DNA of 64,000 nt from Planctomycetota bacterium (GCA_016712285.1 JADJRK010000001.1:1116001-1180000), one strand, 5' to 3'. Positions 7,588 to 15,952 are shown, counted from the stretch's first letter. Notes: generated from the letters alone by a model not told the origin. Numbers and translations are program-made.

Positions 7588-8721
7588 TTACCCAACACTC
7601 AATGGCTGCTTTTTCTTGCCGCGTGTCGACCCTCGCTTGCGCTTCGGGCTCTTGTTTTCTTTCCCGACGAAATCTGCGCCCTCGAAGTACAGCGACATCT
7701 CGCGCGGCTTGCGGGACTTGTGTGCGCCGCGTGCGTAGACCGCGCCGGCCAGCAGCGGGAACGTCACGGTAGCCTCGCCGAACACCATCTGCTCGAACGC
7801 GAGGTCAACCTTGCCCCAGCTTGATGCTTCCTTGAGTGTGCTGCCCGAAAGTGCGCCGTCGCGCTCGTCGGCGACGGTCAGCTGCACGGCATACTTGTGC
7901 ATCGGGCAATCGTGCATGCCCAGCACCTCGGCGCTGACCACGGTGTCCTGCACGAAGTTCTTGGGCACGCCACCGCCGATCATCACGATGCCGCTTTCCT
8001 TGCCGCCATGCATCTTGAGGTAGGTCAGGTCCAGGAAGTCGCGGCCGCTGTCGATGCTGCACATCGGCTTGCCCAGCTTGATGCGGTTGTGCTGGTGCAG
8101 CACGATGCCGAAGCCCGCACTGCAATCGCTGAACGCCGGCACGAAGATCGGCACGTTCTTGCGGTAGCACGCCTCGACGAAGCCGTCGTGCTTCTTGCCG
8201 TGCTTGACCAGGTAGGCGCCCATTTCGCGAATCACTTCGCGGCTGGCGTAGGGGCGGGGTGCGAGGTTGTCGAAGATGCGGGTCATGACTTCGTCGCAGA
8301 CGCGCAATTCGTCTTCGTCGATGTAGTGGTCATAGATGCGGTCAATCGCCAATTCACGCAGCTCGGCGTCGTTGACGAACTGGGTGCCCTTGTAATGGCT
8401 GAAGCCCAGGCCCTCGAAGAAGTCCTGGTCAACGACGATGGCGCCGGTGCTGACGATGGCGTCCACCATGTTGTTCTCGACGAGGTCCGTGATGACCTTC
8501 TTGAGGCCGGCGGAAACCAGCGAGCCGGCAAGGCACAGGAACACCATGCCGTCTTTCTCGCGCAGGGCCATGTCGAAGATGTCGGCCGCGCGCGAAAGGT
8601 TGCGGGCCTGGAAGCTGGTGTCGCCCATGGCAGCCACGAGCTTGTCCATGTCTTTGAACTTGGTGATGTCGATGTGCTTGACGAGTTGCTTCTTGTTCAG
8701 GAAGTCCGATTTCTTGGCCAT
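7588..8721 (-). CDS. Deoxyhypusine-synthase family protein
   Basis: 377 residues with similarity along its length to eukaryotic/archaeal deoxyhypusine synthase, which moves an aminobutyl group from spermidine to eIF5A/aIF5A. Bacterial members may instead act on polyamines (homospermidine synthase) or on unknown targets. The active-site lysine is kept as Lys304 in KEASSWGKVDL (compare VSWGK in human DHS). CLAGSLVSAGLK and IGGGVPKNF fit NAD-binding segments. The second of two nearby ATGs (8719-8721) sits 8 bases from GGAG, so I prefer it. The last 20 residues (SPKRKRGSTRGKKK) form a basic tail encoded by a repeat-like sequence. No EF-P gene is in the window. Confidence 0.85.
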   Translation of the reverse strand: MAKKSDFLNKKQLVKHIDITKFKDMDKLVAAMGDTSFQARNLSRAADIFDMALREKDGMVFLCLAGSLVSAGLKKVITDLVENNMVDAIVSTGAIVVDQDFFEGLGFSHYKGTQFVNDAELRELAIDRIYDHYIDEDELRVCDEVMTRIFDNLAPRPYASREVIREMGAYLVKHGKKHDGFVEACYRKNVPIFVPAFSDCSAGFGIVLHQHNRIKLGKPMCSIDSGRDFLDLTYLKMHGGKESGIVMIGGGVPKNFVQDTVVSAEVLGMHDCPMHKYAVQLTVADERDGALSGSTLKEASSWGKVDLAFEQMVFGEATVTFPLLAGAVYARGAHKSRKPREMSLYFEGADFVGKENKSPKRKRGSTRGKKKQPLSVG

Positions 8722-8971
8722 GTCCATGTCTCCTGCGGGGCCTGGTTCTTTTTCGCCGTGACGGCGTGCGAATCACGAAGGATGGACAGGGCCACAAAGC
8801 GCCCGACCCCTTCTGCGATTGGACTTGAACCACACACCCGAAGTTGGTGGGGCGATTGCCCCGTTGACGTCGCGAGCTACTTCGTTGTGAGCCTTGTTGG
8901 GCCATCTCCCCGCAAGGCTGATCCGCAGCGGCACATAGCGCCGGATCGCGACGTCGAAAGTGTACAGCACA
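8722..8971 (-). other. Long leader of the DHS-like gene with potential RNA structure
   Basis: No credible gene occupies this stretch. On the minus strand a 6-bp stem (CGAAGT/ACTTCG at 8839-8844 and 8879-8884) encloses a perfect GGGGC/GCCCC hairpin (8849-8853, 8858-8862). Upstream and downstream pieces such as GGGTCGGGCGC are GC-rich. This could be a structured 5' leader for the DHS-like gene. Identity unknown. Confidence 0.3.
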
Positions 8972-9000
8972 GCGGCGGGATTCAAAGAAAATCCCGCCGC
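8972..9000 (-). terminator. Terminator hairpin after the hemerythrin gene
   Basis: Perfect 11-bp stem GCGGCGGGATT/AATCCCGCCGC with a 7-base loop, 23 bases beyond the stop of the hemerythrin gene. There is no long U-tract on the minus strand, so efficiency is uncertain. Confidence 0.55.
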
Positions 9001-9023
9001 CTTGATGAAAGATTTGCATCCGA

Positions 9024-9656
9024 CTAGGCCGCGATCAGCCGGGCCTCACGCGCAGCCCTGGCCAGCTCCTCGACGAACGCAACGGCCTCGGCGGGCGCTC
9101 CTTTGCGCAATGCGCCCAGGAAGGTTTCGCGCTCAGGCTCGTTCATGCCCGGCACCATCCAGGTGAAGTATGTGGCGGCCTTGGGTGGCTCGATGCTGGC
9201 GACGAGCGCATTCTCAGCGCGGATGATTTCGTCGTCAGTGTAATGCTGCCAAAGCGCGGCGATGATCTCGGTTTCTTCCTCGGCCATGTGGCCGAACTGT
9301 GTGGCCGCGTAGCGAGTCAGTGCCAGGTACAGCTTGTAGCCGGCAGTCGAGTTGCCGGGCGCGGTGTTGCACAGTTCCAGCACTTCGTGCTCCTGCGACT
9401 CCAGCACCTGGTGCGTGGCGGCCACACGGCGTGCCAGCTGCGGCGCGACGGTTTGCAGCAGAGGCTCCACGAACTCGTCTTCGTGCAGCGCATGCTCGTT
9501 CATCAGCTGCAGTGAAAGTCGCAGCCGGGCAACCAGCGCGGCGGCGGCTTCGTGATCGGCGAAGTCGAGATTGCCTGCTTCACGCAGCAGGTGTGCCAGT
9601 TCAAAGCGGATGCCCTTGTGGATGTAGGTGTAAAGGTTGTAGCGCTCGGTCGTCAT
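9024..9656 (-). CDS. Hemerythrin-like (HHE) domain protein
   Basis: A soluble 210-residue four-helix protein with the spaced His/Glu ligands of HHE hemerythrins: His13, His55 with His58 and Glu59 (NEHALHEDEF), Glu89-His90 (ESQEHEVLEL), and His123 with Glu127 (FGHMAEEE). Such di-iron proteins bind oxygen or nitric oxide, or store and repair iron. The remaining C-terminal part is helical and not assigned. It is the last gene of a probable three-gene unit with two flavin-barrel proteins, from which it is separated by 131 bases containing a spaced direct repeat. Start ATG at 9654-9656 follows an AGGAGACCGAGAC ribosome site. Confidence 0.85.
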   Translation of the reverse strand: MTTERYNLYTYIHKGIRFELAHLLREAGNLDFADHEAAAALVARLRLSLQLMNEHALHEDEFVEPLLQTVAPQLARRVAATHQVLESQEHEVLELCNTAPGNSTAGYKLYLALTRYAATQFGHMAEEETEIIAALWQHYTDDEIIRAENALVASIEPPKAATYFTWMVPGMNEPERETFLGALRKGAPAEAVAFVEELARAAREARLIAA

Positions 9657-9720
9657 GTCTCGGTCTCCTGTTCAGTTAGTGCTGCTTCACAGGAAACATA
9701 CGCCATGGGCGCTGATGCGC

Positions 9721-9750
9721 GTTCCTAAGTGTTCGCTACATTGTTCCTAA
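9721..9750 (-). promoter_or_regulatory. 22-bp-spaced direct repeat upstream of the hemerythrin gene
   Basis: GTTCCTAA occurs at 9721-9728 and again at 9743-9750 (TTAGGAAC on the minus strand), exactly two helical turns apart. It lies 65-94 bases upstream of the hemerythrin start. The spacing is typical of a dimeric activator or response-regulator site; the protein is unknown. Confidence 0.4.
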
Positions 9751-9787
9751 ATGAATACTAATGGAAGCCCGAACGCCTGCCCCACGG

Positions 9788-11143
9788 TTACGGCCTCTCC
9801 TCCAGCAAGATCTCACTGTCGCGCTCCAGCACGAACCTGCCGCGCTTGACGCTGACGATGCGCACGTCCGGACAGCGCTCCTGCAATCGTTTGCGCAGAA
9901 GGATCAGGCGGCTTTCCAGGTTATCCTTGATCGGCGGCAGGCCCAGGCTCTCGTCCATGCGCAGTTCGCGGTTGCTGAACTCGCGCCGGCCTTGGGCATG
10001 CTCGCGCAGCAGTTTCCACAGGATGCGCGCCGGCACGCCGCGTATCAGGTACTCGCCGTCCACAAATACGCTTTCGTCGCCGGCAAACCACGTGAACAGG
10101 CGGCGTCTCGCGGGCAGGGGCGCGGGTTCCGGCTCGGCATGGACTTCCTCTTCGTCTTCGTCGCGGTCTGAGAGCATGGCGATTGCCAGCGCAGCCTGGT
10201 TCGCCAGCAGCGACAGGTAAGCCTCATGCCAGTCTTCGAACGCCAGCGGGTCGCGGGACTCCAGCGCAAGCACGCCGATCAGGCGGTCGTGCGCCACCAG
10301 TGGCAGCGCAAGCTGCGATTGCGCGTCGGCCAGCCCGGGCAACGGGACCTCAGCCGTCAAGGTGACACCACTCTTCTGGGCCGATTCGCGCACGGCGCGG
10401 GTGTAGCGCCGCAAAGCCGCCATGCCGCTCAGGCGCAGCGGTTTGCGTGTCTGTGCCACGGTGCCGATCAAACCCTCACCCGGCTTCACTTCGGCGCCGG
10501 CACCGACACGGTCATAGCCCCGGCTGTCAATTGCGATCAGCTTGCCGCAGTCTTCTTCGTACAGCATCAGCAGCGCGTGCTGGGAACCGAACAGAGAAGC
10601 CATGCTGGCAAGCAATTCAGTGTACAGCGCCTCCAGCGTGCGGGCGCGACACAGCCGGTCACTCAGCACCTGCAGGCCGCGCAGTTCTTCACGGCCGCCC
10701 TGCCGCGGGTCCACGGCCCAAGGCAGCGGCATTGCCGGGGCGGGCTGCAACGCGCCTTGCAGAACCGACAGCGACAGCACCTCGTAGACATCGGCGCTGA
10801 TCAGCTTGAACACGCCGGCCATGCCCGTGACGCGAGCAATCGCGTCGATGCGGGAGGCCATGTCGTCGAACACCGCGCCGCTGGTTTCGGCGCGCAGGAA
10901 GCGCAGCTGCATCAGGTACGGCTGCAAGGAAACCGGGTCCCACAGGCGCACGCTGGCATAGGGGTTCTGGTCCACGTTGCGGCGGGTCTTGTTGAAGAAC
11001 TGGCAGCTCAGCGCGACGTGCTTCTCGTCGAGGTAATAGACCTGGCTCAGCAGCGCCATGTTCGGCGTGCCGTCGGCGGCGCAGGTGGCAATGCCCGCCG
11101 GCGTAACGCCCTGGAAGCAATGCATGAGGTCCGAGAGCATCAT
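9788..11143 (-). CDS. PNPOx-like flavin barrel + GAF sensor protein
   Basis: 451 residues in three parts. Residues 1-130 resemble a pyridoxamine-phosphate-oxidase split barrel (AGIATCAADGTPNMALLSQVYYLDEKHVALSCQ, broken here by family gaps, followed by RNVDQNPYASVRLWDP). Residues about 165-325 are a GAF domain (ELLASMASLFGSQHALLMLYE ... LALPLVAHDRLIGVLALES). Residues 345-451 form a basic C-terminal module with IKDNLESRLILLRKRL, perhaps a winged helix. It likely senses a small molecule or redox state; the output is unknown. The start ATG overlaps the upstream stop as ATGA, so the two are translationally coupled. Confidence 0.75.
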   Translation of the reverse strand: MMLSDLMHCFQGVTPAGIATCAADGTPNMALLSQVYYLDEKHVALSCQFFNKTRRNVDQNPYASVRLWDPVSLQPYLMQLRFLRAETSGAVFDDMASRIDAIARVTGMAGVFKLISADVYEVLSLSVLQGALQPAPAMPLPWAVDPRQGGREELRGLQVLSDRLCRARTLEALYTELLASMASLFGSQHALLMLYEEDCGKLIAIDSRGYDRVGAGAEVKPGEGLIGTVAQTRKPLRLSGMAALRRYTRAVRESAQKSGVTLTAEVPLPGLADAQSQLALPLVAHDRLIGVLALESRDPLAFEDWHEAYLSLLANQAALAIAMLSDRDEDEEEVHAEPEPAPLPARRRLFTWFAGDESVFVDGEYLIRGVPARILWKLLREHAQGRREFSNRELRMDESLGLPPIKDNLESRLILLRKRLQERCPDVRIVSVKRGRFVLERDSEILLEERP

Positions 11144-11604
11144 GCCCGGGCCTCCACGGCGCGCCCGGCACCGGGCCCGGGTGTCTGCTCAAACACCTGT
11201 TCCACGGTGAACTCGACTGCCGTGCAGGGAGTGAAGTTCATACGTTCCAGCACCGTGGGCGCAAAGCCGATGGCCGAGAGTTCAGCCTTCGTGCGCGCCA
11301 CGAACTCGGCGACGTGATCCAGTTCGGGCACCGTTGCCTCGCGCACGGCCAGGGAACGGCCCTTCATCTGGATGCCGCGGTGAGTAGTGGGCTCTTCGAC
11401 CAGCACGGCAACCGCGCCGTTGGCGCGCAGGTTTGCCAGCGCCGGGGCGCTTTCGTAGGCGGGCAAGTACACAATGGCGCGGCCGGGGCCGTCCAGGGCA
11501 ACGGCGCTGGCCGAGACACACAGCGGCGAAAGCGCCGCATCACGCGTCGCAACCAACACGCAAAGCCCACGCTTCAGAAACTCGGCAATGTCTACCTGGC
11601 CCAT
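11140..11604 (-). CDS. Pyridoxamine-5'-phosphate-oxidase-like FMN-binding protein
   Basis: A 154-residue single split-barrel protein: residues 1-35 start the barrel (LKRGLCVLVATRDAALSPLC), RAIVYLPAYESAPALANL supplies the FMN-phosphate face, and VAVLVEEPTTHRGIQMKG continues the barrel. It probably binds FMN, F420 or heme; the substrate is unknown. It is first in the coupled pair with the GAF protein. Together with the hemerythrin gene this looks like a small redox or nitric-oxide response unit. The family call is good, the function open. Confidence 0.75.
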   Translation of the reverse strand: MGQVDIAEFLKRGLCVLVATRDAALSPLCVSASAVALDGPGRAIVYLPAYESAPALANLRANGAVAVLVEEPTTHRGIQMKGRSLAVREATVPELDHVAEFVARTKAELSAIGFAPTVLERMNFTPCTAVEFTVEQVFEQTPGPGAGRAVEARA

Positions 11605-11656
11605 CGCGCCCCCGCGCGGATGCTACACGGGCGGCGTCCCGCGCAAAGTGGGCGTG

Positions 11657-11977
11657 TCAGCACTTCGCCACAGGCACGCGGTTGCGAACTTCGTCGCACT
11701 TGCATGGGATGGCTTTGCAACGCGGGCAGCCTTGGCCGTAGCGCTCGTTGGCTACTTCTTCCAGATCCACGTTGGCTATGCTGGCCAGCGTTGTCAGCCA
11801 GGCCAGCACGTCGGCGAACTCGTGGCGCAGGTTTTCGCGGCTTGACCGGCCATTGATTGCCCGCGCCAGTTCCCCCACTTCTTCGCTGAACCACAGCCAC
11901 GTGCTTTCGATGCCGCGCTTGCGGTCTTTGGCGCCGTAGGTGTCTTCAATGACTTTCTGGAAGTCTTTGATTTGCAT
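11657..11977 (-). CDS. MazG-like nucleotide pyrophosphohydrolase
   Basis: A 106-residue all-alpha NTP-PPase of MazG type, probably hydrolysing noncanonical or excess NTPs to NMP and PPi. WFSEEVGELARAI gives the first EExxE metal-binding helix and EFADVLAWLTTLA the second (ExxD). The C-terminus adds an unusual Cys cluster, CPRCKAIPCKC, which could bind zinc. The ATG at 11975-11977 with AAGG just before is preferred over a GTG three codons upstream. It stands alone, 53 bases after the tricorn gene on the same strand. Confidence 0.85.
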   Translation of the reverse strand: MQIKDFQKVIEDTYGAKDRKRGIESTWLWFSEEVGELARAINGRSSRENLRHEFADVLAWLTTLASIANVDLEEVANERYGQGCPRCKAIPCKCDEVRNRVPVAKC

Positions 11978-12030
11978 ACCTTGCACGTTTACCCGTCACT
12001 GGCGCTCCGGGCTCCTGTTTTCAGGTTCGA

Positions 12031-15000
12031 TCACTTTCCGTCGATCTGCTGTAGCAGTGCCTTTACGGCTGCTTCGGTCTGGCGGTCTATGCCCTTGTCC
12101 AGCTCTTCGGGCTGGTTTTCGACGGCGATGTCGGGTTTGCGGCCATTGTTCTCAAGGTTCTCGCCTTCCACTGTGAACGCGCCTGTGCTGGGCAGGCGCA
12201 TGCGGCTGCCATCGATCAGGCTGTAGCTGCCGGTGCCGATGACGCCGCCCGCGGTCTCTACTCCGACCACTTTGCCGATGTTGAGGCGGCGAAAGCCTTC
12301 CGCCATGATTTCGGCGTTCGAAAAGCTGGATTCGTTGATCATCAGAATGCTGGGCTTCTCGAGCGCGATGCTGCGATAGACGTTTTCGCTCACGTCGTCG
12401 CGGTCGCCGTACTGGCGCTTCAACCACGGCCGCTTGATCAGGATTTCAAGAATGTCCACCGCCGTGCTGCCGCCGCCATTGAACCGCACGTCGATCACGA
12501 CCCCTTCTTTGCCCAGCATGGCATTGCCGAGGTGGTGCTTGAACTCGCGCAGACTGCGGCTATCCATCGCCCGAATGTGCACGTAGCCCAGTTTGCCGTC
12601 GGACAGCTTGTTGACGTACTCGCGCTGCCACTCCACCCAGCGCTGATACCACAGTTGCGATTCGGCACCCCGCGAAATCGGCTTGACTGCCAGCGGCCTT
12701 GAACCCTGGAACACCTGCTGGTCGTTCACGTTCAGAACGGTCTTCTTGCCGATCGTGTCCATCAGTAACTCGCCAAGCGTTGCGCCTTCCGCGAACTCCT
12801 TGCCGTGAATGCCCAGAATCCAGAATGGCGCCTTCGGCCCATCCTCATGCAGGTCCAGCGGGCCGCCTTTCAGCACTTCGATCACGCGGTAGCGGCCCAA
12901 CGCAAGCTGCGCCGGGTCAAACTTCACGCCCAGCCAGCCGCATGTCTCGCTGACGCCATCGCTGCGGTCATCCCAGCCCGAGAATCCCTGGTGGCTGGAG
13001 TTCAGCTCACCAAGCAGCTCGTTCATCAATGCACCGTACTCGTCGCCGGTGCTGACGCTGTTCAGCGCGCCGCGATAGCGCTGCGTGGTCGCGTACCAGT
13101 CAATGCCGTGGAACTTGCGGTCATAGAAGTAGCGGCCCATCACCCACTCGGTTTCGTCAAAGGCCGCGCTGCGCAGCGCGGTCACCTCGCGACGCTGCTG
13201 GACGCTGAAACCAAACGTGGTGATCTTCCCGCCCGCCACCGGCATGCTGGTGACCTTGCCGCTGTCCAGCCACCACAGCGTCTTCTCGTCGGCGCTTAAG
13301 GTGAGCGCGGTCTTGGGTGTGCGGCTTTGGGTAAGCTGCTTGAGGTCCGGGCCCTTGTCCGGGTCGAGGGTCAGCTTCCAGATGTTCGGCTGGTTCTCGA
13401 CGTTGCCGATGAAGCAGTAGGTCTTTCCGTCGGACAGCGCGACCGGGTAGAACTCGTTGCCGTTGAGGCTGCTGATGCGGCGTACGCGGTCGCTAAGGCC
13501 TTCCGCGACCAGCTTGGTTTCAGGCGCTTTCTTCTCGGGTTTGGCTTCTTTGCCCCCGCCGTCCGGGCCGACCTTCGGTTCCTTCTTCTTGAACAGGTCG
13601 TCGAGCTTGTCTTCCTTGAACTCGGGGGGCTTGGGCTCGAGGTCTACTACATAGATGTCGTAGTCATCTTCCTGGTCGTTCGAGAACACCACGCGCTTGC
13701 CGTCAGCCGCGAATCGTGCCGACGTCGCTGAGCCGAACAGGAAGCTGATCGGGTGCACTGTGCCGGTCGCAACTTCGGCCAGCACAAGGCCGCCGTTGTA
13801 GAGGGCATTGGGTTGCGTGTAGAGAATCCAGCGACCGTCGGGCGAGAACTCAAACCCGCCGCGCCCCAGCGCCCACCCATGGAACTTGCCGTCAAAGTGA
13901 TGCAGCGGCCCCTCAGGCACCGTCTGCGCACCCCAAGCCGGGTCATTGCGCAGCATGATCAGGCGCGATTCATCCTGGATGCCCCAGATACGGCCGTACG
14001 GGTCGATGGTGATGTTGGAGTTATGGGCGGTGTTGGCTGGCACGTGGGCCAGCATGCCAGCCGCCGGGTTTGAGACGTCAACACCCATGAGATAGCCGCC
14101 CAATGTCGTGCAGTACATCAGGCGCGTGCTGTCGGGCGCCCAGGCCAGGCTCTTTTCTTCGTAGATGGTGTCTGTCAGGCGCAGGGGCACGCCGTCTTCG
14201 TCGGCGGGCATCACGTACACGTCGCCGCCGGCGGTAAACGCAATCTTCTTGCCGTCCGGGCTGACCGCGAACTCGCCGGCGCTGGTGTGCGTAAGCACGC
14301 GCACGCCAGCGTCACGCCGATCGGTCGCCAGCTTGATCTCGGGCGCGACAACCCGGGCCGGGCCGTTGCTGGTCACGTCGCCCACGTAAAGCCGCCAACC
14401 GTTGTGGCTGCCGCTGCTGTAGGCGAACTTGCCGCCACCGACGGTCAGGTCCCGCGGGTCTTTGGTGTGCTGCGTAAGCCACTTATCGCTTTCTTTGCCG
14501 GAGGGCGCCATTGCGGCGACGTGTCCAACGCGGTTGCTGGTCAGGCTGCTGGCCTGATAGGTGATGTACAGAATCTGGTCGTTGCCGTTGAACACAGGCG
14601 CGACGTTGTGGCTGCGGTTCTTGGTGGCGCGACGATGATTGCGGGTAGTGGTGCCGTCAAAGTCGCAGAGCCAGATCTGGCTGGAGGCGCTGCCTTCATA
14701 CCCGCGGCGGTACATCGGGTTGCCCCCGCGATTGACGTAGGCGATCTTGGTGCCATCGGGGCTGATGCTTGCGCCATACTCGTGCGTGCCATAACCGCCG
14801 CTGGTGATGGGCCACGGTTCGCCACCCTGTACGCGCACGGCCCACAGGTTGCGCGCGCCTTCGCTTCGCACGCTGGAAAAGATGACGGCCGACGAATTCG
14901 GCAGCCAGCAACAGGGCTGGTCGCCGGCATCCCCGAACGTCAGGCGCCGGGCCTCGCCGCCGTCGGCTGGCATCAGGTAAATGCTGTCGGACCCTGAACG

Positions 15001-15276
15001 CTCTGATCGGAACGCCAGCCACTTGCCGTCGGGCGAGAACATGGGCTCGCCGTCGTTGCCGGCTGTGATGGTCAGGCGTCTTGCGGTTCCGCCGGCGCTG
15101 GCGACGGTCCAGATGTCGCCGTCGTAGACGAATGCCAGGGTTTTGCCGTCCGGGCTGAGCGCGGGGCTGCGCAGAATCGGCGGGACTGCGCCCGAGCGCG
15201 AAAGCTCCTGCGCGACACCGGCATCAAAGCTGAGAGTGAGCAACAGCGCGACAAAAGCGGCAGCGGCGTATCGCAT
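12031..15276 (-). CDS. Tricorn-type protease, secreted (TolB-like propellers, PDZ, S41)
   Basis: 1081 residues. An N-terminal signal peptide (cleavage probably after GVAQ, residue 23) precedes two beta-propeller regions with repeated SPDGKxLAF units (about 30-330 and 350-690). A charged linker (DDLFKKKEPK ... EKKAPETK), a tricorn C1/PDZ region and an S41 serine protease core follow. The nucleophile is probably Ser986 in NESSFSNAE, matching the tricorn pattern; GVETAGGVIGTG follows. Tricorn trims peptides, and the signal peptide suggests this one works outside the cytoplasm. No neighbouring aminopeptidase is seen. Length and domain order match bacterial tricorn homologues. Confidence 0.93.
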   Translation of the reverse strand: MRYAAAAFVALLLTLSFDAGVAQELSRSGAVPPILRSPALSPDGKTLAFVYDGDIWTVASAGGTARRLTITAGNDGEPMFSPDGKWLAFRSERSGSDSIYLMPADGGEARRLTFGDAGDQPCCWLPNSSAVIFSSVRSEGARNLWAVRVQGGEPWPITSGGYGTHEYGASISPDGTKIAYVNRGGNPMYRRGYEGSASSQIWLCDFDGTTTRNHRRATKNRSHNVAPVFNGNDQILYITYQASSLTSNRVGHVAAMAPSGKESDKWLTQHTKDPRDLTVGGGKFAYSSGSHNGWRLYVGDVTSNGPARVVAPEIKLATDRRDAGVRVLTHTSAGEFAVSPDGKKIAFTAGGDVYVMPADEDGVPLRLTDTIYEEKSLAWAPDSTRLMYCTTLGGYLMGVDVSNPAAGMLAHVPANTAHNSNITIDPYGRIWGIQDESRLIMLRNDPAWGAQTVPEGPLHHFDGKFHGWALGRGGFEFSPDGRWILYTQPNALYNGGLVLAEVATGTVHPISFLFGSATSARFAADGKRVVFSNDQEDDYDIYVVDLEPKPPEFKEDKLDDLFKKKEPKVGPDGGGKEAKPEKKAPETKLVAEGLSDRVRRISSLNGNEFYPVALSDGKTYCFIGNVENQPNIWKLTLDPDKGPDLKQLTQSRTPKTALTLSADEKTLWWLDSGKVTSMPVAGGKITTFGFSVQQRREVTALRSAAFDETEWVMGRYFYDRKFHGIDWYATTQRYRGALNSVSTGDEYGALMNELLGELNSSHQGFSGWDDRSDGVSETCGWLGVKFDPAQLALGRYRVIEVLKGGPLDLHEDGPKAPFWILGIHGKEFAEGATLGELLMDTIGKKTVLNVNDQQVFQGSRPLAVKPISRGAESQLWYQRWVEWQREYVNKLSDGKLGYVHIRAMDSRSLREFKHHLGNAMLGKEGVVIDVRFNGGGSTAVDILEILIKRPWLKRQYGDRDDVSENVYRSIALEKPSILMINESSFSNAEIMAEGFRRLNIGKVVGVETAGGVIGTGSYSLIDGSRMRLPSTGAFTVEGENLENNGRKPDIAVENQPEELDKGIDRQTEAAVKALLQQIDGK

Positions 15277-15347
15277 GGCAGGCTCCGTAGTTTCTGATCC
15301 CGCCCTTCATACGATTGCCCGCGGGATTGCGGAACCTGTGACTGCGT

Positions 15348-15569
15348 TTACTTGCCGGTAGTTGACTCGGTAGGTTTGTCGTTGTCCTTGGTAGGCCTGT
15401 CCCATGCTTCGCGCAGGCGCTTGCCGCGATCGACCACATCGTCAACCTCGCGGCGCATGCGCGGCAGGTCTTCGTCTATGGAATGCTCAGGGTGCAGTTG
15501 ATAGAAATACGCACCCGCGGCCAGCAAGCCGCAGGTGAAGAAAACGATGTAGCCAACAATGCCGCGCAC
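15348..15569 (-). CDS. Small single-pass membrane protein
   Basis: 73 residues starting at a GTG (15567-15569) that has GGGAG six bases upstream. A longer in-frame extension reaches 15668 but lacks a ribosome site. One transmembrane helix (GIVGYIVFFTCGLLAAGAYFY) is followed by a charged helical tail ending in a Lys/Thr-rich stretch (DNDKPTESTTGK). No family recognised. It lies 71 bases upstream of the tricorn protease on the same strand, so it may be co-expressed. Confidence 0.55.
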   Translation of the reverse strand: MRGIVGYIVFFTCGLLAAGAYFYQLHPEHSIDEDLPRMRREVDDVVDRGKRLREAWDRPTKDNDKPTESTTGK

Positions 15570-15730
15570 AACGGACTCCCGCGCGAGAATCGGCAGAATG
15601 GCTTGTCGGGCTGAATGGAAAGCGACTGAGGGGCCGAAAACACGGCAAAGTGCAGCCGAACGAGTCACAGAAGCGTCAGAAAACTGGTCACAAAATACGA
15701 TTGGGCGGTGAAACTGCCGTGATAGTCAGA

Positions 15731-15874
15731 GGTTACCTTCACGCTCGTTGCGAGAGCAACCTAACGTAAGAGCAAAGGCCGCTGTGGGAGATGTCGCTAG
15801 TTAAGGGGGGGCGGTATCTCTATAGGCCTTGCATCTGGCGACGGCGATCGGGAAACCGATCGCCGTCGTCCTTT
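15731..15874 (+). ncRNA. Candidate structured small RNA with terminator hairpin
   Basis: The 383-base gap 15570-15952 lies between divergent genes and has no coding potential, yet shows ordered secondary structure. GGTT/AACC (15731-15734, 15758-15761) encloses CTCG-TTG-CGAG. AAGGCC/GGCCTT (15775-15780, 15825-15830) encloses GAGAT/ATCTC. A 12-bp GACGGCGATCGG/CCGATCGCCGTC hairpin with a GAAA tetraloop (15840-15867) is followed by GTCCTTT. No upstream gene runs towards this terminator-like hairpin, so an independent transcript or a 5' leader is the simplest explanation. It matches no RNA family I recognise. Confidence 0.4.
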
Positions 15875-15952
15875 AACATGACTCGTTTTTCGTACATATT
15901 CCCGGCCCGTTGATACAATCTCGCCCCTGACAAGGATTTGCGCCCGGGGTTC

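Noticed and set aside
8821..8831. GGTTCAAGTCC on the minus strand matches the tRNA T-loop (B box) consensus.
   Set aside because: The flanking T-stem forms only three of five pairs and no acceptor stem, D-arm or anticodon arm can be built around it.
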